Source of the DNA: Chitinophagales bacterium
Lineage (GTDB): Bacteria > Bacteroidota > Bacteroidia > Chitinophagales > Saprospiraceae
Direction: 5' to 3'
Assembly (NCBI GenBank): GCA_013298955.1
Contig: JAAFJT010000043.1
Location: 1 to 38,229 of the forward strand
Length of the DNA: 38,229 nt
The translations under genes were made by a program, and so were the position numbers. The notes under the pieces are model-generated. The model was not told where the DNA came from. It saw nothing but the letters and a program-made list of their open reading frames with translations, and searched no databases. Below, piece by piece: positions 17,299 through 25,473 of the stretch (positions are counted from its first letter, which is position 1; each line of letters starts with the position of its first letter).

Positions 17299-20200
17299 TT
17301 AAGCCTTCTTTCGAGAAAGATAGGAATAGATAGCAGGTATGACATACAGAGTCAAAACCAAAGAGAAAAGCAAGCCGCCAATAATGACAATCCCCATTGA
17401 CATCCGACTTTTTGCACCTGCACCTAAGGCTAATGCGATTGGTAACGCACCTAACATGGTTGCCAAACTCGTCATCAATATCGGGCGATACCGTGAAACG
17501 GCTGCTTCTAAAATCGCTTCCGATGTAGGAATCCCTTTTTCGCGCAATTGATTGGCAAATTCTACAATCAAAATCCCATTTTTCGTTACCAACCCGATTA
17601 ACATAATCATCCCAATTTGAGAAAAAATGTTTAAAGTTTGATTGAAATACCATAACGAAAATAACGCGCCCGCTAACGCTAACGGAACGGTCAACATAAT
17701 CGTCAATGGGTCTATGAAACTCTCAAATTGTGCCGCTAATATTAAATAAACCAACAAAAGGGCTAATAAAAAGGCGGTTGTGGTATTACTTGAACTCTCC
17801 GAAAAGTCTCGAGAAGGACCCGTTAAGGCTGTTGAAAAATCTTCATTTAATATTTTTTGTTTAATATCATTCATCACTTGAATGCCTTCTCCTATCGTCC
17901 GACCGGGCGCGAGTCCTGCGGAAATCGTTGCCGATTTGTATCGGTCATAATGATACAATTGGGGCGGATTACTCCGTTCTTGCACGGTTACGATATTGTC
18001 CAATTGTACTAAATCACCGCGCTTGTTTCGGACAAACATTGATTTTAAATCTAATGGGTCATTTCTATCTTTGCGTTCTACTTGACCTACGATTTGATAT
18101 TGTTTTCCATTCATATTAAAATAACCATAGCGTAAACCACTGAGGGTCAATTGCAAGGTCTGTGCAACGTCTAAAACATTGACTTCCAAAGAACGTGCTT
18201 TTTCACGGTCAATTTGAACGTATAATTCTGGTTTATTGAATTTTAAATTCACATCCACATTGGAAAAAACAGGATTTTTTTGCGCTTCTTCCATGAATTT
18301 GGGGATTTTATCCACTAATTGTTCAAAATTTTGCGCTTTAATGACGTATTGAACGGGTAATGAGCCAAATCCACCTGTTGAAATCGTTTGTTGTTGGATG
18401 ACAAACGCACGTCCCTCTGAAAATTGCTTGATTTTCGCATTTAAATAATTGGCAATATCCGTTTGGGAACGTTTACGCGTTTCGGGAGCTGTCAAAACCA
18501 ATCGAACAAAACCTGTATTCACCGAACCCGTTCCGAATCCACCCGGAGGTGCAGTCAGCGACAAAACGACTGTCTTTTCGGGAACCGAATCCAAGACCAA
18601 ATCCACCGCTTTCAAGATATATCTATCCGTAAATTCATAACTCGAACCTTCGGGCGCGTTCATCATCACCCGCATCCAACTTCTATCTTCCAAAGGAGCC
18701 AATTCTTCAGGCAAAATTTTATAAAAATATGGAATAGACCCGAAAGCTACTGCAAATATTGGAAATGCCAACCATTTATACTTTAAAAAATTTTGCAAAC
18801 CGTCTCGATAGTTTTGTTCTATTTTTCTAAAAAAAGGTTCTGTCCAAATATAAAATTGGGTCTTTTTCTGATTTTTGCGAATTAAATACGCATTCAACAT
18901 CGGTGTTAAACTCAATGAAACAAAAGCCGAAATCAACACAGAACCTGCTAACACGACTCCAAATTCTTGAAAAAGTCGCCCCACAAAACCTTCCATAAAA
19001 ATTACAGGCAAGAAAACCGCCGATAACGTAATCGACGTGGAAAGTACGGCAAACACGATTTCCTCCGAACCTTTGAACGCAGCTTCCATCGGCGGCATTC
19101 CTTCTTCGACTTTTTTATAAATATTTTCGGTAACGACAATTCCATCATCCACCACCAAACCCGTTGCCAATACAATTGCCAATAAACTTAATACGTTGAT
19201 GCTATATCCCATAACATACATAATAAAAAACGAACCGATGAGCGACACAGGAATATCAATCAAAGGGCGAAAGGCAATCGTCCAATCTCTAAAAAATAGG
19301 AAAATAATAATCACCACCAACGAAACGGCTATCAATAAGGTCTCGCGCACCTCCAAAATCGATTGTTTGATAAACTTGGTATTGTCCATCGCCATGTTAA
19401 TGGAGATGTCTTTGGGTACATCTTTTTTCAATTGTTCGACCCGTTTATAAAACTCTGTCGCAATATCGACATAATTTGCACCCGGTTGTGGCGTAACCGC
19501 AACGCCCACCATTGGGACACCCGCTTGTCGCAATAAGGTTTCCTCATTTTCAGAGCCGAGTTCCGCCCTGCCAATATCTTTGAATTTGACCGTCCCATTT
19601 AAATCTTGTTTGACGATAAGTTCATTAAAATCCGTTACCGTTTTCAATTTGCCTACCGTTTTGACCGTCAACTCGGAATTGCTACCCGCAATTTTGCCAG
19701 ACGGCAATTCCACATTTTCGCGGTCAAGGGCTTGCCGAACATCCAAAGGCGTGAGTCGATACGCCGCCATTCGAGTCGGGTCAAGGCGCAAACGCATGGC
19801 ATATTTTCGTTGTCCCCAAATGTTAACACCCGAAACACCCGGAATGGTTTGCACTCGTTCCATGATAACATTTTCGGCGAAATCGCTGAGGCTCAATATG
19901 TTACGCGTTTCACTTTGAACGGTCATGGACAAAATGGCATCTGCATTGGCATCCGCTTTTTGCACCACAGGCGGGCCATCAATGTCCAAAGGCAGCAACC
20001 GAATCGCTTGTGCCACCTTATCGCGGACATCGTTTGCCGCCGATTCGAGGTCGGTTTCGAGGGTAAATTCCGCCGTAATCTGCGAACTGCCCTGATTACT
20101 GGATGAACTAATCGTGCGAATCCCCGAAATCGCCGTCAATGATTTTTCGAGTGGCTCAGTGATTTGCGATTCGATAACCTCCGCATTCGCGCCTGTGTAA

Positions 20201-20349
20201 CTCGTCCGAATGTTGATAACAGGCGGGTCGATGCTTGGATATTCGCGCACGCCCAACGATTTAAACCCGATAATCCCAAAAAGGATAATCAATAAGTTTA
20301 ATACGATGGTCAAAACGGGTCGTTTTATGGAAATACTAGGTAAAGACAT
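17299..20349 (-). CDS. RND efflux pump inner-membrane transporter (AcrB/MexB type)
   Basis: The product is about 1016 residues with the HAE-1 RND plan: TM1 (RPVLTIVLNLLIILFGIIGF), two large periplasmic loops and twelve membrane helices. GLVVDDGIVVTENI holds the proton-relay aspartate pair in TM4, and the end carries VTKNGILIVEFANQ and GALPIALALGAG. It exports drugs, dyes or bile-like compounds using proton flow, with an adaptor and an outer-membrane TolC-like channel. I chose the ATG at 20347-20349 (SLPSISIKRPVL follows), which leaves 22 bases after the adaptor stop; the longer frame from 20403 would overlap the adaptor gene. No tolC gene is in this window. Confidence 0.93.
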   Translation of the reverse strand: MSLPSISIKRPVLTIVLNLLIILFGIIGFKSLGVREYPSIDPPVINIRTSYTGANAEVIESQITEPLEKSLTAISGIRTISSSSNQGSSQITAEFTLETDLESAANDVRDKVAQAIRLLPLDIDGPPVVQKADANADAILSMTVQSETRNILSLSDFAENVIMERVQTIPGVSGVNIWGQRKYAMRLRLDPTRMAAYRLTPLDVRQALDRENVELPSGKIAGSNSELTVKTVGKLKTVTDFNELIVKQDLNGTVKFKDIGRAELGSENEETLLRQAGVPMVGVAVTPQPGANYVDIATEFYKRVEQLKKDVPKDISINMAMDNTKFIKQSILEVRETLLIAVSLVVIIIFLFFRDWTIAFRPLIDIPVSLIGSFFIMYVMGYSINVLSLLAIVLATGLVVDDGIVVTENIYKKVEEGMPPMEAAFKGSEEIVFAVLSTSITLSAVFLPVIFMEGFVGRLFQEFGVVLAGSVLISAFVSLSLTPMLNAYLIRKNQKKTQFYIWTEPFFRKIEQNYRDGLQNFLKYKWLAFPIFAVAFGSIPYFYKILPEELAPLEDRSWMRVMMNAPEGSSYEFTDRYILKAVDLVLDSVPEKTVVLSLTAPPGGFGTGSVNTGFVRLVLTAPETRKRSQTDIANYLNAKIKQFSEGRAFVIQQQTISTGGFGSLPVQYVIKAQNFEQLVDKIPKFMEEAQKNPVFSNVDVNLKFNKPELYVQIDREKARSLEVNVLDVAQTLQLTLSGLRYGYFNMNGKQYQIVGQVERKDRNDPLDLKSMFVRNKRGDLVQLDNIVTVQERSNPPQLYHYDRYKSATISAGLAPGRTIGEGIQVMNDIKQKILNEDFSTALTGPSRDFSESSSNTTTAFLLALLLVYLILAAQFESFIDPLTIMLTVPLALAGALFSLWYFNQTLNIFSQIGMIMLIGLVTKNGILIVEFANQLREKGIPTSEAILEAAVSRYRPILMTSLATMLGALPIALALGAGAKSRMSMGIVIIGGLLFSLVLTLYVIPAIYSYLSRKKA

Positions 20350-20371
20350 GTCAATTTTTTTGCTTTGCTGC

Positions 20372-21436
20372 TTACTGAATCGTGGTGAATTTGACTTTTG
20401 CATCGGGTTTCAACCCCATAATGCCAGTGGTGACAACCGTATCGCCGATTTGCAAACCAGCCGTAATTTGGATTTTGACTTCCGTGCGCACCCCCGTTTC
20501 CACTTTGATAGGGGTTGCCTTGCCATTCCGCGCCACGAAAACTTGTTGTCCTTTCAACGTCGGAATCATGGCTTCGGTCGGAATCATCAATGCGCCATCA
20601 AAACCTTTCAAACTCAAATCAACTTTCGCAAAAGCACCCGGTCGTAACGCATTATGGGCATTACTCGCCGTCGCACGAACTTTCAAGGTACGGGTCAAAG
20701 GGTCAATTTGAGTTTCTGCAGCATAGACTTTTGCCGTGTGAACCGTGTTAGAACCTTCAATTAGAAAAGAAATGGATTCGCCCATCCGAATATCATGAGC
20801 ATATTTTTCAGGAACGGAAAAATCAACTTTGATAGGATTGACTTGTTGCAAAACAGCAATCGAACTTTGTGCATTGACATAACTCCCCAAACTCACACTG
20901 CGCAATCCCAAAAGCCCCGTAAACGGAGCGCGCAATTCTGTTTTTTGAATTTGCGCTTTGACCAATTCAATATCTGCTGCATACGTATTCAATTGGCTTA
21001 CAACAACATCGTATTCTTCTTGGGAAATGCCTTTCATATCCAACAATTTACGCAACCGTTGTTCGGTTTGTCGGGATAAGGCAATTTGGGTTTCAATTTT
21101 TCGGATTTGGGTTTGCAAATCTGCATCATTGAGTTTCAATAATAAATCGCCTTTATTGACCCATTTGCCTTCGGGTAAATTCAATTCGACAATTTTTCCT
21201 GCAACTTCGGGTTTCAAATCCACCGATTCGGCGGGCATAAGTGTACCAGATGCAAAAATTTTATTATCTAAATTTTCGGGTTTGACGATATAACCCATGA
21301 CGTTTGCCGTCTGCGCACCTCCTTTGCCTGCGGACATAGGGGCGGCGGGTTGTTCTTTGGTCAAATATTTGATTTTAATGAATATCAGTAAACCGATAAT
21401 CAAGGCATAAATGGTGATGCGGATGGCTATTTTCAT
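20372..21436 (-). CDS. RND periplasmic adaptor (membrane fusion protein)
   Basis: The 354-residue protein has one N-terminal membrane anchor (IAIRITIYALIIGLLIFIKI), a lipoyl/biotinyl-like half (SVDLKPEVAGKIVELNLPEG), an alpha-hairpin with KGISQEEYDVVVSQL, the second lipoyl half (ELRAPFTGLLGLRSVSLGSY), a beta-barrel (DPLTRTLKVRA, LRPGAFAKVDL) and a membrane-proximal domain. It bridges the RND pump to an outer-membrane channel and forms an operon with the pump gene. Translation more likely begins at the ATG 21434-21436 than at the TTG just upstream. It follows tilS by about 60 bases. Confidence 0.92.
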   Translation of the reverse strand: MKIAIRITIYALIIGLLIFIKIKYLTKEQPAAPMSAGKGGAQTANVMGYIVKPENLDNKIFASGTLMPAESVDLKPEVAGKIVELNLPEGKWVNKGDLLLKLNDADLQTQIRKIETQIALSRQTEQRLRKLLDMKGISQEEYDVVVSQLNTYAADIELVKAQIQKTELRAPFTGLLGLRSVSLGSYVNAQSSIAVLQQVNPIKVDFSVPEKYAHDIRMGESISFLIEGSNTVHTAKVYAAETQIDPLTRTLKVRATASNAHNALRPGAFAKVDLSLKGFDGALMIPTEAMIPTLKGQQVFVARNGKATPIKVETGVRTEVKIQITAGLQIGDTVVTTGIMGLKPDAKVKFTTIQ

Positions 21437-21497
21437 CAAAAAGGGTTCGTAAAATTAAAAAATGAACAAAGTTAGCATAAATCTAGGTCATTACATC

Positions 21498-22826
21498 TCA
21501 AATTTTAATTTCAAATAGCTGATTTGTTTTATCTGTGATTTTATAACGTTCATCTAACCTAAAACCGACGAGCCAACAAATATCCCCATTCCCATTTTCT
21601 AAAACTTTGATATGGGTTTTATCCCCATTTGAAATTTTAGCATTATTCAAAAAATCACTGACTTTCTGCGTATTGCCATACATGCCAATCGGTTGAAAAC
21701 GGTCGCCTTGCGCCCATAAACGCAAAGTCAATGGGAAAATTAATGGAGCCGCATCCAATTGAGCTGTTTTATTATTACGCAAGATATTGAAATTCAATAC
21801 TTTATCAATGAATTGACAATTTAAAACCATATCCTCTAAATGAAACATCGTCGTACTTGCATGAATTTGAATGGGCAATGAATTGGGCAAAACCGTTTGT
21901 TTTTGAACTATATAATGCGTTCTATCCACCCACAAACGATGTGTTTGCGAATCGAAAATCGCCCCAGAACGATTATTTTTAAAAATTTGAACCGTTTGCG
22001 CTGTTGAAAAACCGTATTCTTTTAAAATTTCATATAAAATGGTTTTGCCAACAGGCGATGTTTGAATAGCTTCTAATTCAATTTTACAGGCTGTTGAATC
22101 CAAATCCACCTTTTTTGCAATAAATTGTTTTATATAATCCTCATAAATCCAATGTGCTTCTCGCAATTTATCAATGGTTCGGAGTGCCGTTTGTTCAAAT
22201 GCAGGATTAATATGTTCCATCGAAGGCAAAATTTCATGTCGTATGTAATTACGCATATATTTGTCTGAAAGATTGGAAGCATCTTCCCGATAATCAATGT
22301 CATTATCGGCGGCATAATCCAAAATCATACTTTTTGTGGCAAATAATAACGGGCGACGAATCCCATTCGCGCCGATGATTGGAATCCCTGTCATGCCGCG
22401 CAAACCACTCCCTTTGACGAAGTGATATAACACCGTTTCGATGTTATCCGTGCCATGATGTGCTGTTATAATATATTGATAATCAAATTGTTGTCTCAAT
22501 AATTCAAACCATTCATAACGCAAATTACGAGCCGCTTCTTGAATCGATAATTTATGATTTTGAGCATAAGATTCTGTATCAAATCGTTGAACATGAATCG
22601 TTAATCCCCTTTTTTCGGCATGATTACAAACAAAATGTTCATCTTCATTCGATTCATCGCCGCGCAATTGAAAATTACAATGCGCCAAAGCAAAGGAATA
22701 TTGCGCTTGACGCAACAAATCGCACAAAACCATCGAATCCACTCCGCCACTAATCGCTAATAATAATTTATCGGACGGCGCAAATAATGGATACATTGCA
22801 ATATAATTTTTAAAATCTTTAATCAT
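21498..22826 (-). CDS. tilS: tRNA(Ile)-lysidine synthase
   Basis: TilS changes the wobble cytidine of the CAU-anticodon isoleucine tRNA to lysidine, using ATP and lysine. The roughly 442-residue protein has the PP-loop SGGVDSM (26-32), HCNFQLRGDESNEDE, ITAHHGTDNIETVLYHFVKGSGLRGMTGI and NYIRHEILP, then the C-terminal TilS domain (GDRFQPIGMYGNTQKVSDFLNNAKI). I chose the ATG at 22824-22826 (MIKDFKNYI). The frame runs open for 31 more codons upstream, but these are a low-complexity translation of the tandem repeat at 22849-22917 and not real protein. Confidence 0.94.
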   Translation of the reverse strand: MIKDFKNYIAMYPLFAPSDKLLLAISGGVDSMVLCDLLRQAQYSFALAHCNFQLRGDESNEDEHFVCNHAEKRGLTIHVQRFDTESYAQNHKLSIQEAARNLRYEWFELLRQQFDYQYIITAHHGTDNIETVLYHFVKGSGLRGMTGIPIIGANGIRRPLLFATKSMILDYAADNDIDYREDASNLSDKYMRNYIRHEILPSMEHINPAFEQTALRTIDKLREAHWIYEDYIKQFIAKKVDLDSTACKIELEAIQTSPVGKTILYEILKEYGFSTAQTVQIFKNNRSGAIFDSQTHRLWVDRTHYIVQKQTVLPNSLPIQIHASTTMFHLEDMVLNCQFIDKVLNFNILRNNKTAQLDAAPLIFPLTLRLWAQGDRFQPIGMYGNTQKVSDFLNNAKISNGDKTHIKVLENGNGDICWLVGFRLDERYKITDKTNQLFEIKI

Positions 22827-22848
22827 TTGATTTTTATTAAAAGTAAAA

Positions 22849-22917
22849 CACATAGGGCACATAGAAACACATAGAAACACATAGAAACACATAGAAAGAC
22901 ATAGAACACATAGAGGC
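22849..22917. repeat. Short tandem repeat array (10-bp ATAGAAACAC unit)
   Basis: At least three exact copies of ATAGAAACAC start at 22861, flanked by diverged units (CATAGGGCAC, ATAGAAAGAC, ATAGAACAC). On the minus strand it reads as CTATGTGTTTCTATGTG words, the same vocabulary found in direct orientation at 23113-23310. It sits 22 bases upstream of the tilS start. Confidence 0.85.
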
Positions 22918-22930
22918 AATTTTTCATCAA

Positions 22931-22995
22931 TAAGTGGTTATTATTAAATAATCGACAACAACGTTTGGAGGGTTTGAAACCCTCCAAACGTTATA
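22931..22995. repeat. Dispersed palindromic repeat, copy 2
   Basis: A perfect 16-base-arm hairpin with one central base (22960-22992, arms AACGTTTGGAGGGTTT and its complement) is preceded by TTAAATAATCGACAAC. The unit is the inverted copy of 1807-1876, with two mismatches in the core and a variable five bases in the flank. It lies in the gene-free stretch upstream of tilS. The rest of 22996-23112 shows nothing. Confidence 0.85.
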
Positions 22996-23112
22996 ATACC
23001 TTGAAAATCAACCTTTTAGTCAGCATTCTTGGGGGTCGATTCTTTAACTTCAACTACTTAGATTGATATTTTCAATTGAATCTATTTCTAAAAAACAAAC
23101 TAAAATAAAAAA

Positions 23113-23310
23113 GGTTGCCCTATGTGTTCTATGCCTCCTATCTGCCCTGTGTTGGAAGTGATTGATGAAAGAGCAAAAATTGAGACGGTTGCCCTATGTG
23201 TTCTATGCCTCCTATCTGCCCTGTGTTGGAAGTGATTGATGAAAGAGCAAAAATTGAGACGGTTGCCCTATGTGTTCTATGCCTCCTATCTGCCCTATGT
23301 GTTTCAAAAG
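23113..23310. repeat. 74-bp tandem repeat, about 2.6 copies
   Basis: Units begin at 23113, 23187 and 23261 with GGTTGCCCTATGTGTTCTAT; the first two are nearly identical across their length and the third breaks off after TCTGCCCTATGTGTTTC. There are no spacers, so it is not a CRISPR. An apparent ORF across it is an artefact of the repeat. The remaining 23311-23403 is the upstream region of the next gene. Confidence 0.9.
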
Positions 23311-23403
23311 TTGGTTTTGTTACAGATTCAATTCGCAATATTTATCGAATTACGGCGTTTAAACCAAAACAACATTCGGACAAATATCTAAAAACCTATT
23401 TTT

Positions 23404-24078
23404 ATGTTGAATATTCGGATAATATTATTTTTTTGTTTTGCAAACATTTCCAATATCGTTTTTGCCCAAAAAGCAAAACCTAAAAATCCTTACAACAAAG
23501 CCTACAATGTAGATGTTGGCACACCGTTTCGCATTGCGGCGATAGGCACACCGACACATCCTGGTTTTAAAATCGGGGTTGATTTTGCATTGCGCAATAT
23601 TGAAAGACGCACTTTTAAGGGCAATATCAATGGTTTACGCTTGATACAAGACCGTTATATTACGACCGATTTAGGCGCGTATCATCATAAAAATGCGTTT
23701 GAAAACCTATTTTTTAATATCGAATATGCATCTCGGCGCACTACGGGAACAGGTTATTTTTGGCAATGGTCTGCGGGTGCGGGCGTGAATTATACGTTAA
23801 AATCACTGATAACGCCTGTTGCGATTGCCGAAATGGATACGGTTCAGTTGCCAAAAGTCAATCAATGGTATGGAACGCCGATTGTAGGGCTTGCGATAGG
23901 GCGCGATTTTGCACAACGGCGTTATCATAAAATTCCGATAGCGATTTATTTGAGAGGCAGCGCGAATTACATGTTGCCACATCAAAAAGCAGGTTATTTT
24001 TATCCAACCGCCGAATTTGGATTCCAATTTATGATAAATCGTTGGAGTCATAGCATTCGGAGCATTCAACGAAGTTAA
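23404..24078 (+). CDS. Small predicted outer-membrane beta-barrel protein
   Basis: I do not recognise a named family. The 224 residues have a signal peptide (MLNIRIILFFCFANISNIVF, cleavage after FAQ). A chain of alternating hydrophobic/aromatic segments follows (GFKIGVDFALRNIE, NLFFNIEYASRRT, AIYLRGSANYM, TAEFGFQFMINRW), typical of an outer-membrane barrel of about 8-10 strands. It stands alone, with the tandem repeats before it and a long hairpin after it. Confidence 0.6.
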   Translation: MLNIRIILFFCFANISNIVFAQKAKPKNPYNKAYNVDVGTPFRIAAIGTPTHPGFKIGVDFALRNIERRTFKGNINGLRLIQDRYITTDLGAYHHKNAFENLFFNIEYASRRTTGTGYFWQWSAGAGVNYTLKSLITPVAIAEMDTVQLPKVNQWYGTPIVGLAIGRDFAQRRYHKIPIAIYLRGSANYMLPHQKAGYFYPTAEFGFQFMINRWSHSIRSIQRS

Positions 24079-24099
24079 ACTTGGATTTTAGATTATTTT

Positions 24100-24213
24100 G
24101 GATAGGATATATGTACGGATTTCACGGATTTTCACGGGATTGGTACGGGTTTTTGCATCGCAATCCGTAACAATCCCATGAAAATCCGTGAAACCCGTAC
24201 ATCTATCCTATCC
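24100..24213. terminator. Long imperfect hairpin between convergent genes
   Basis: Arms of 49 bases (24100-24148 and 24165-24213) match at 45 positions around a 16-base loop. They begin GGATAGGATA and contain ACGGATTTCACGGATTTTCA-type direct words. The hairpin fills the gap between two convergent genes and could end transcription from either side. It belongs to the same word family as 25387-25473 and 34776-34920. Confidence 0.65.
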
Positions 24214-24219
24214 AAGTTG

Positions 24220-24771
24220 CTATTTTCGGGCATTCCAAATTACTTCTGCCACACCCAAATCTTGCCCTACTTTCCGACCCAAAACAAATAAATAATCCGA
24301 TAATCGATTTAAATATTCAATGATAATCGGCAAAACCGTTTGTTCAAAATCTAAGGCAACCACCATACGCTCCGCCCGCCGACAAACGGTTCGAGCTATA
24401 TTGCAATAAGATACGGTCAAATGCCCACCCGGTAAAATAAAATTTTTCAAAGCAGGCAAATCAGCTTCCATCGTATCAATTTCATTTTCCAATAATTCAA
24501 TATCACTCTTTTTCAAATCGGGTGTTATCATGTTTTTGGCAGGGTCACTTGCAAGGTTTGCGCCAATTGTAAACAATCTATCTTGAATCGATTTTAAAAT
24601 GGTTTTATCATGAGGGGTTTCAATCACATCTCGAAGCAGTCCAATTTGCGCATTCAGTTCATCGACGGAGCCGTAAGCCTCCACTCGAATATGATTTTTA
24701 GGGACGCGTGCGCCGCCAAAAAGCCCTGTTTCCCCTTTATCGCCTGTTTTAGTATAAATTTTAAAAGCCAT
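24220..24771 (-). CDS. Cob(I)yrinic acid a,c-diamide adenosyltransferase, PduO type
   Basis: This enzyme moves the adenosyl group of ATP to cob(I)alamin to make coenzyme B12. The 183-residue protein has the PduO/MMAB marks: IYTKTGDKGETGLFGG at about 4-19 (ATP-binding), RVEAYGSVDELNAQIG, FILPGGH, the ARTVCRRAERMVVAL helix and LNRLSDYLFVLGRKVG. Length is normal for the single-domain form. It probably serves an adenosylcobalamin enzyme, such as methylmalonyl-CoA mutase, elsewhere in the genome. It is last in the minus-strand series that starts with the tubulin-like gene, but 168 bases separate it from the preceding gene, so shared function is doubtful. Confidence 0.93.
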   Translation of the reverse strand: MAFKIYTKTGDKGETGLFGGARVPKNHIRVEAYGSVDELNAQIGLLRDVIETPHDKTILKSIQDRLFTIGANLASDPAKNMITPDLKKSDIELLENEIDTMEADLPALKNFILPGGHLTVSYCNIARTVCRRAERMVVALDFEQTVLPIIIEYLNRLSDYLFVLGRKVGQDLGVAEVIWNARK

Positions 24772-24939
24772 GATTTACAAATTTTAATTTAAAATATCGG
24801 CAAAGATAATCCATTTTAAAGTTTGTCCTAACACAAAAGGCACCAAAACACAGTGTGTTTCGATGCCTTAAGAAATATTTATTTGTCCAAATGAAAACAA
24901 AATAGTGATAATTTAGTTTTGAAACAAATAAAATATTTT

Positions 24940-25347
24940 TTAAAATTTAATTTGAATCGAAAGATTTTCAGTACCCAATTGCCCCTGTGCGTTTAAAGCA
25001 ATCGGTTTATGGATGACCGTTAGCGGATAATGGTAGCCACCGCGTTTCCTATCTACAAAATCTTCATAATAAAACGAATCCCGCCCGCCCGCTTGCAAGG
25101 TAACATTGGAAATCACATATTGGAAAGTATCCAATCGTAATTCGCCTGCGGGTGCTTTTAGCTCCAAAGTGACATTTTGGAGGACTGTTTTTTCTTGATT
25201 TTGGATGTAAACGATGTATCTGCCCAGTTGCGCCGCCATATTGAGGGAACGACCGATAGGCTCAACAGGCTGTTTCGCGGGACACGCCCAACATACGAGC
25301 GGACACACCCAGATGAGGATGCGATTTTTTAGAAACGGTTTGTTCAT
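24940..25347 (-). CDS. Small exported protein of the cytoskeleton-like cluster
   Basis: The family is not recognised. The 135 residues have a basic start and a hydrophobic core (MNKPFLKNRILIWVCPLVCW then ACPAKQ), fitting a signal peptide; Cys22 could be lipidated, but the residues before it do not make a classical lipobox. The rest is predicted beta sandwich with YIVYIQNQEKTVLQNVTLEL and YPLTVIHKP, like a small Ig/DUF11-type domain. It lies downstream of the membrane-anchor gene, with a perfect 42-bp-arm hairpin between them. It could be the periplasmic partner of that anchor. Confidence 0.55.
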   Translation of the reverse strand: MNKPFLKNRILIWVCPLVCWACPAKQPVEPIGRSLNMAAQLGRYIVYIQNQEKTVLQNVTLELKAPAGELRLDTFQYVISNVTLQAGGRDSFYYEDFVDRKRGGYHYPLTVIHKPIALNAQGQLGTENLSIQIKF

Positions 25348-25386
25348 GTTTGTTGAAAATATAAGTTTAAATAAAAATATATAAGT

Positions 25387-25473
25387 TTTGACTTGGATTT
25401 TTTAGATGGATTGTATTCTTTGGATTTTAAAAAAATCCAAAGAATACAATCCATCTAAAAAATCCAAGTCAAA
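25387..25473. terminator. Perfect 42-bp inverted repeat abutting a stop codon
   Basis: Left arm 25387-25428 and right arm 25432-25473 are exact complements around a 3-base loop (AAA). The arms start TTTGACTTGGATTTTTTAGA. The right arm ends one base before the stop codon of the membrane-anchor gene (25474-25476). The transcript would form an 87-base hairpin just past that stop, giving termination, RNA stabilisation or an RNase III site between two co-directional genes. Confidence 0.85.

Noticed and set aside
17195-17653. 152-residue minus-strand ORF
   Set aside because: It lies in another frame over the well-supported RND gene and its terminator and has no recognisable features.
19606-20106. 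166-residue plus-strand ORF opposite the RND gene
   Set aside because: It is an antisense shadow of a conserved gene, without start signals or motifs.
20350-20403. 18-residue N-terminal extension of the RND pump
   Set aside because: It would overlap the adaptor gene and precedes the standard SLPSISIKRP start.
22827-22919. N-terminal extension of TilS rich in Cys, Met, Leu and Phe
   Set aside because: It is only a translation of the 10-bp repeat; the conserved TilS start begins at the ATG 22824-22826.
23113-23310. CRISPR-like array
   Set aside because: The 74-bp units are directly adjacent with no unique spacers and no cas genes are near; it is a simple tandem repeat. The same applies to 425-545.
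23138-23483. ORFs on both strands across the tandem repeat
   Set aside because: Their sequences repeat with the DNA period and have no coding character beyond that.
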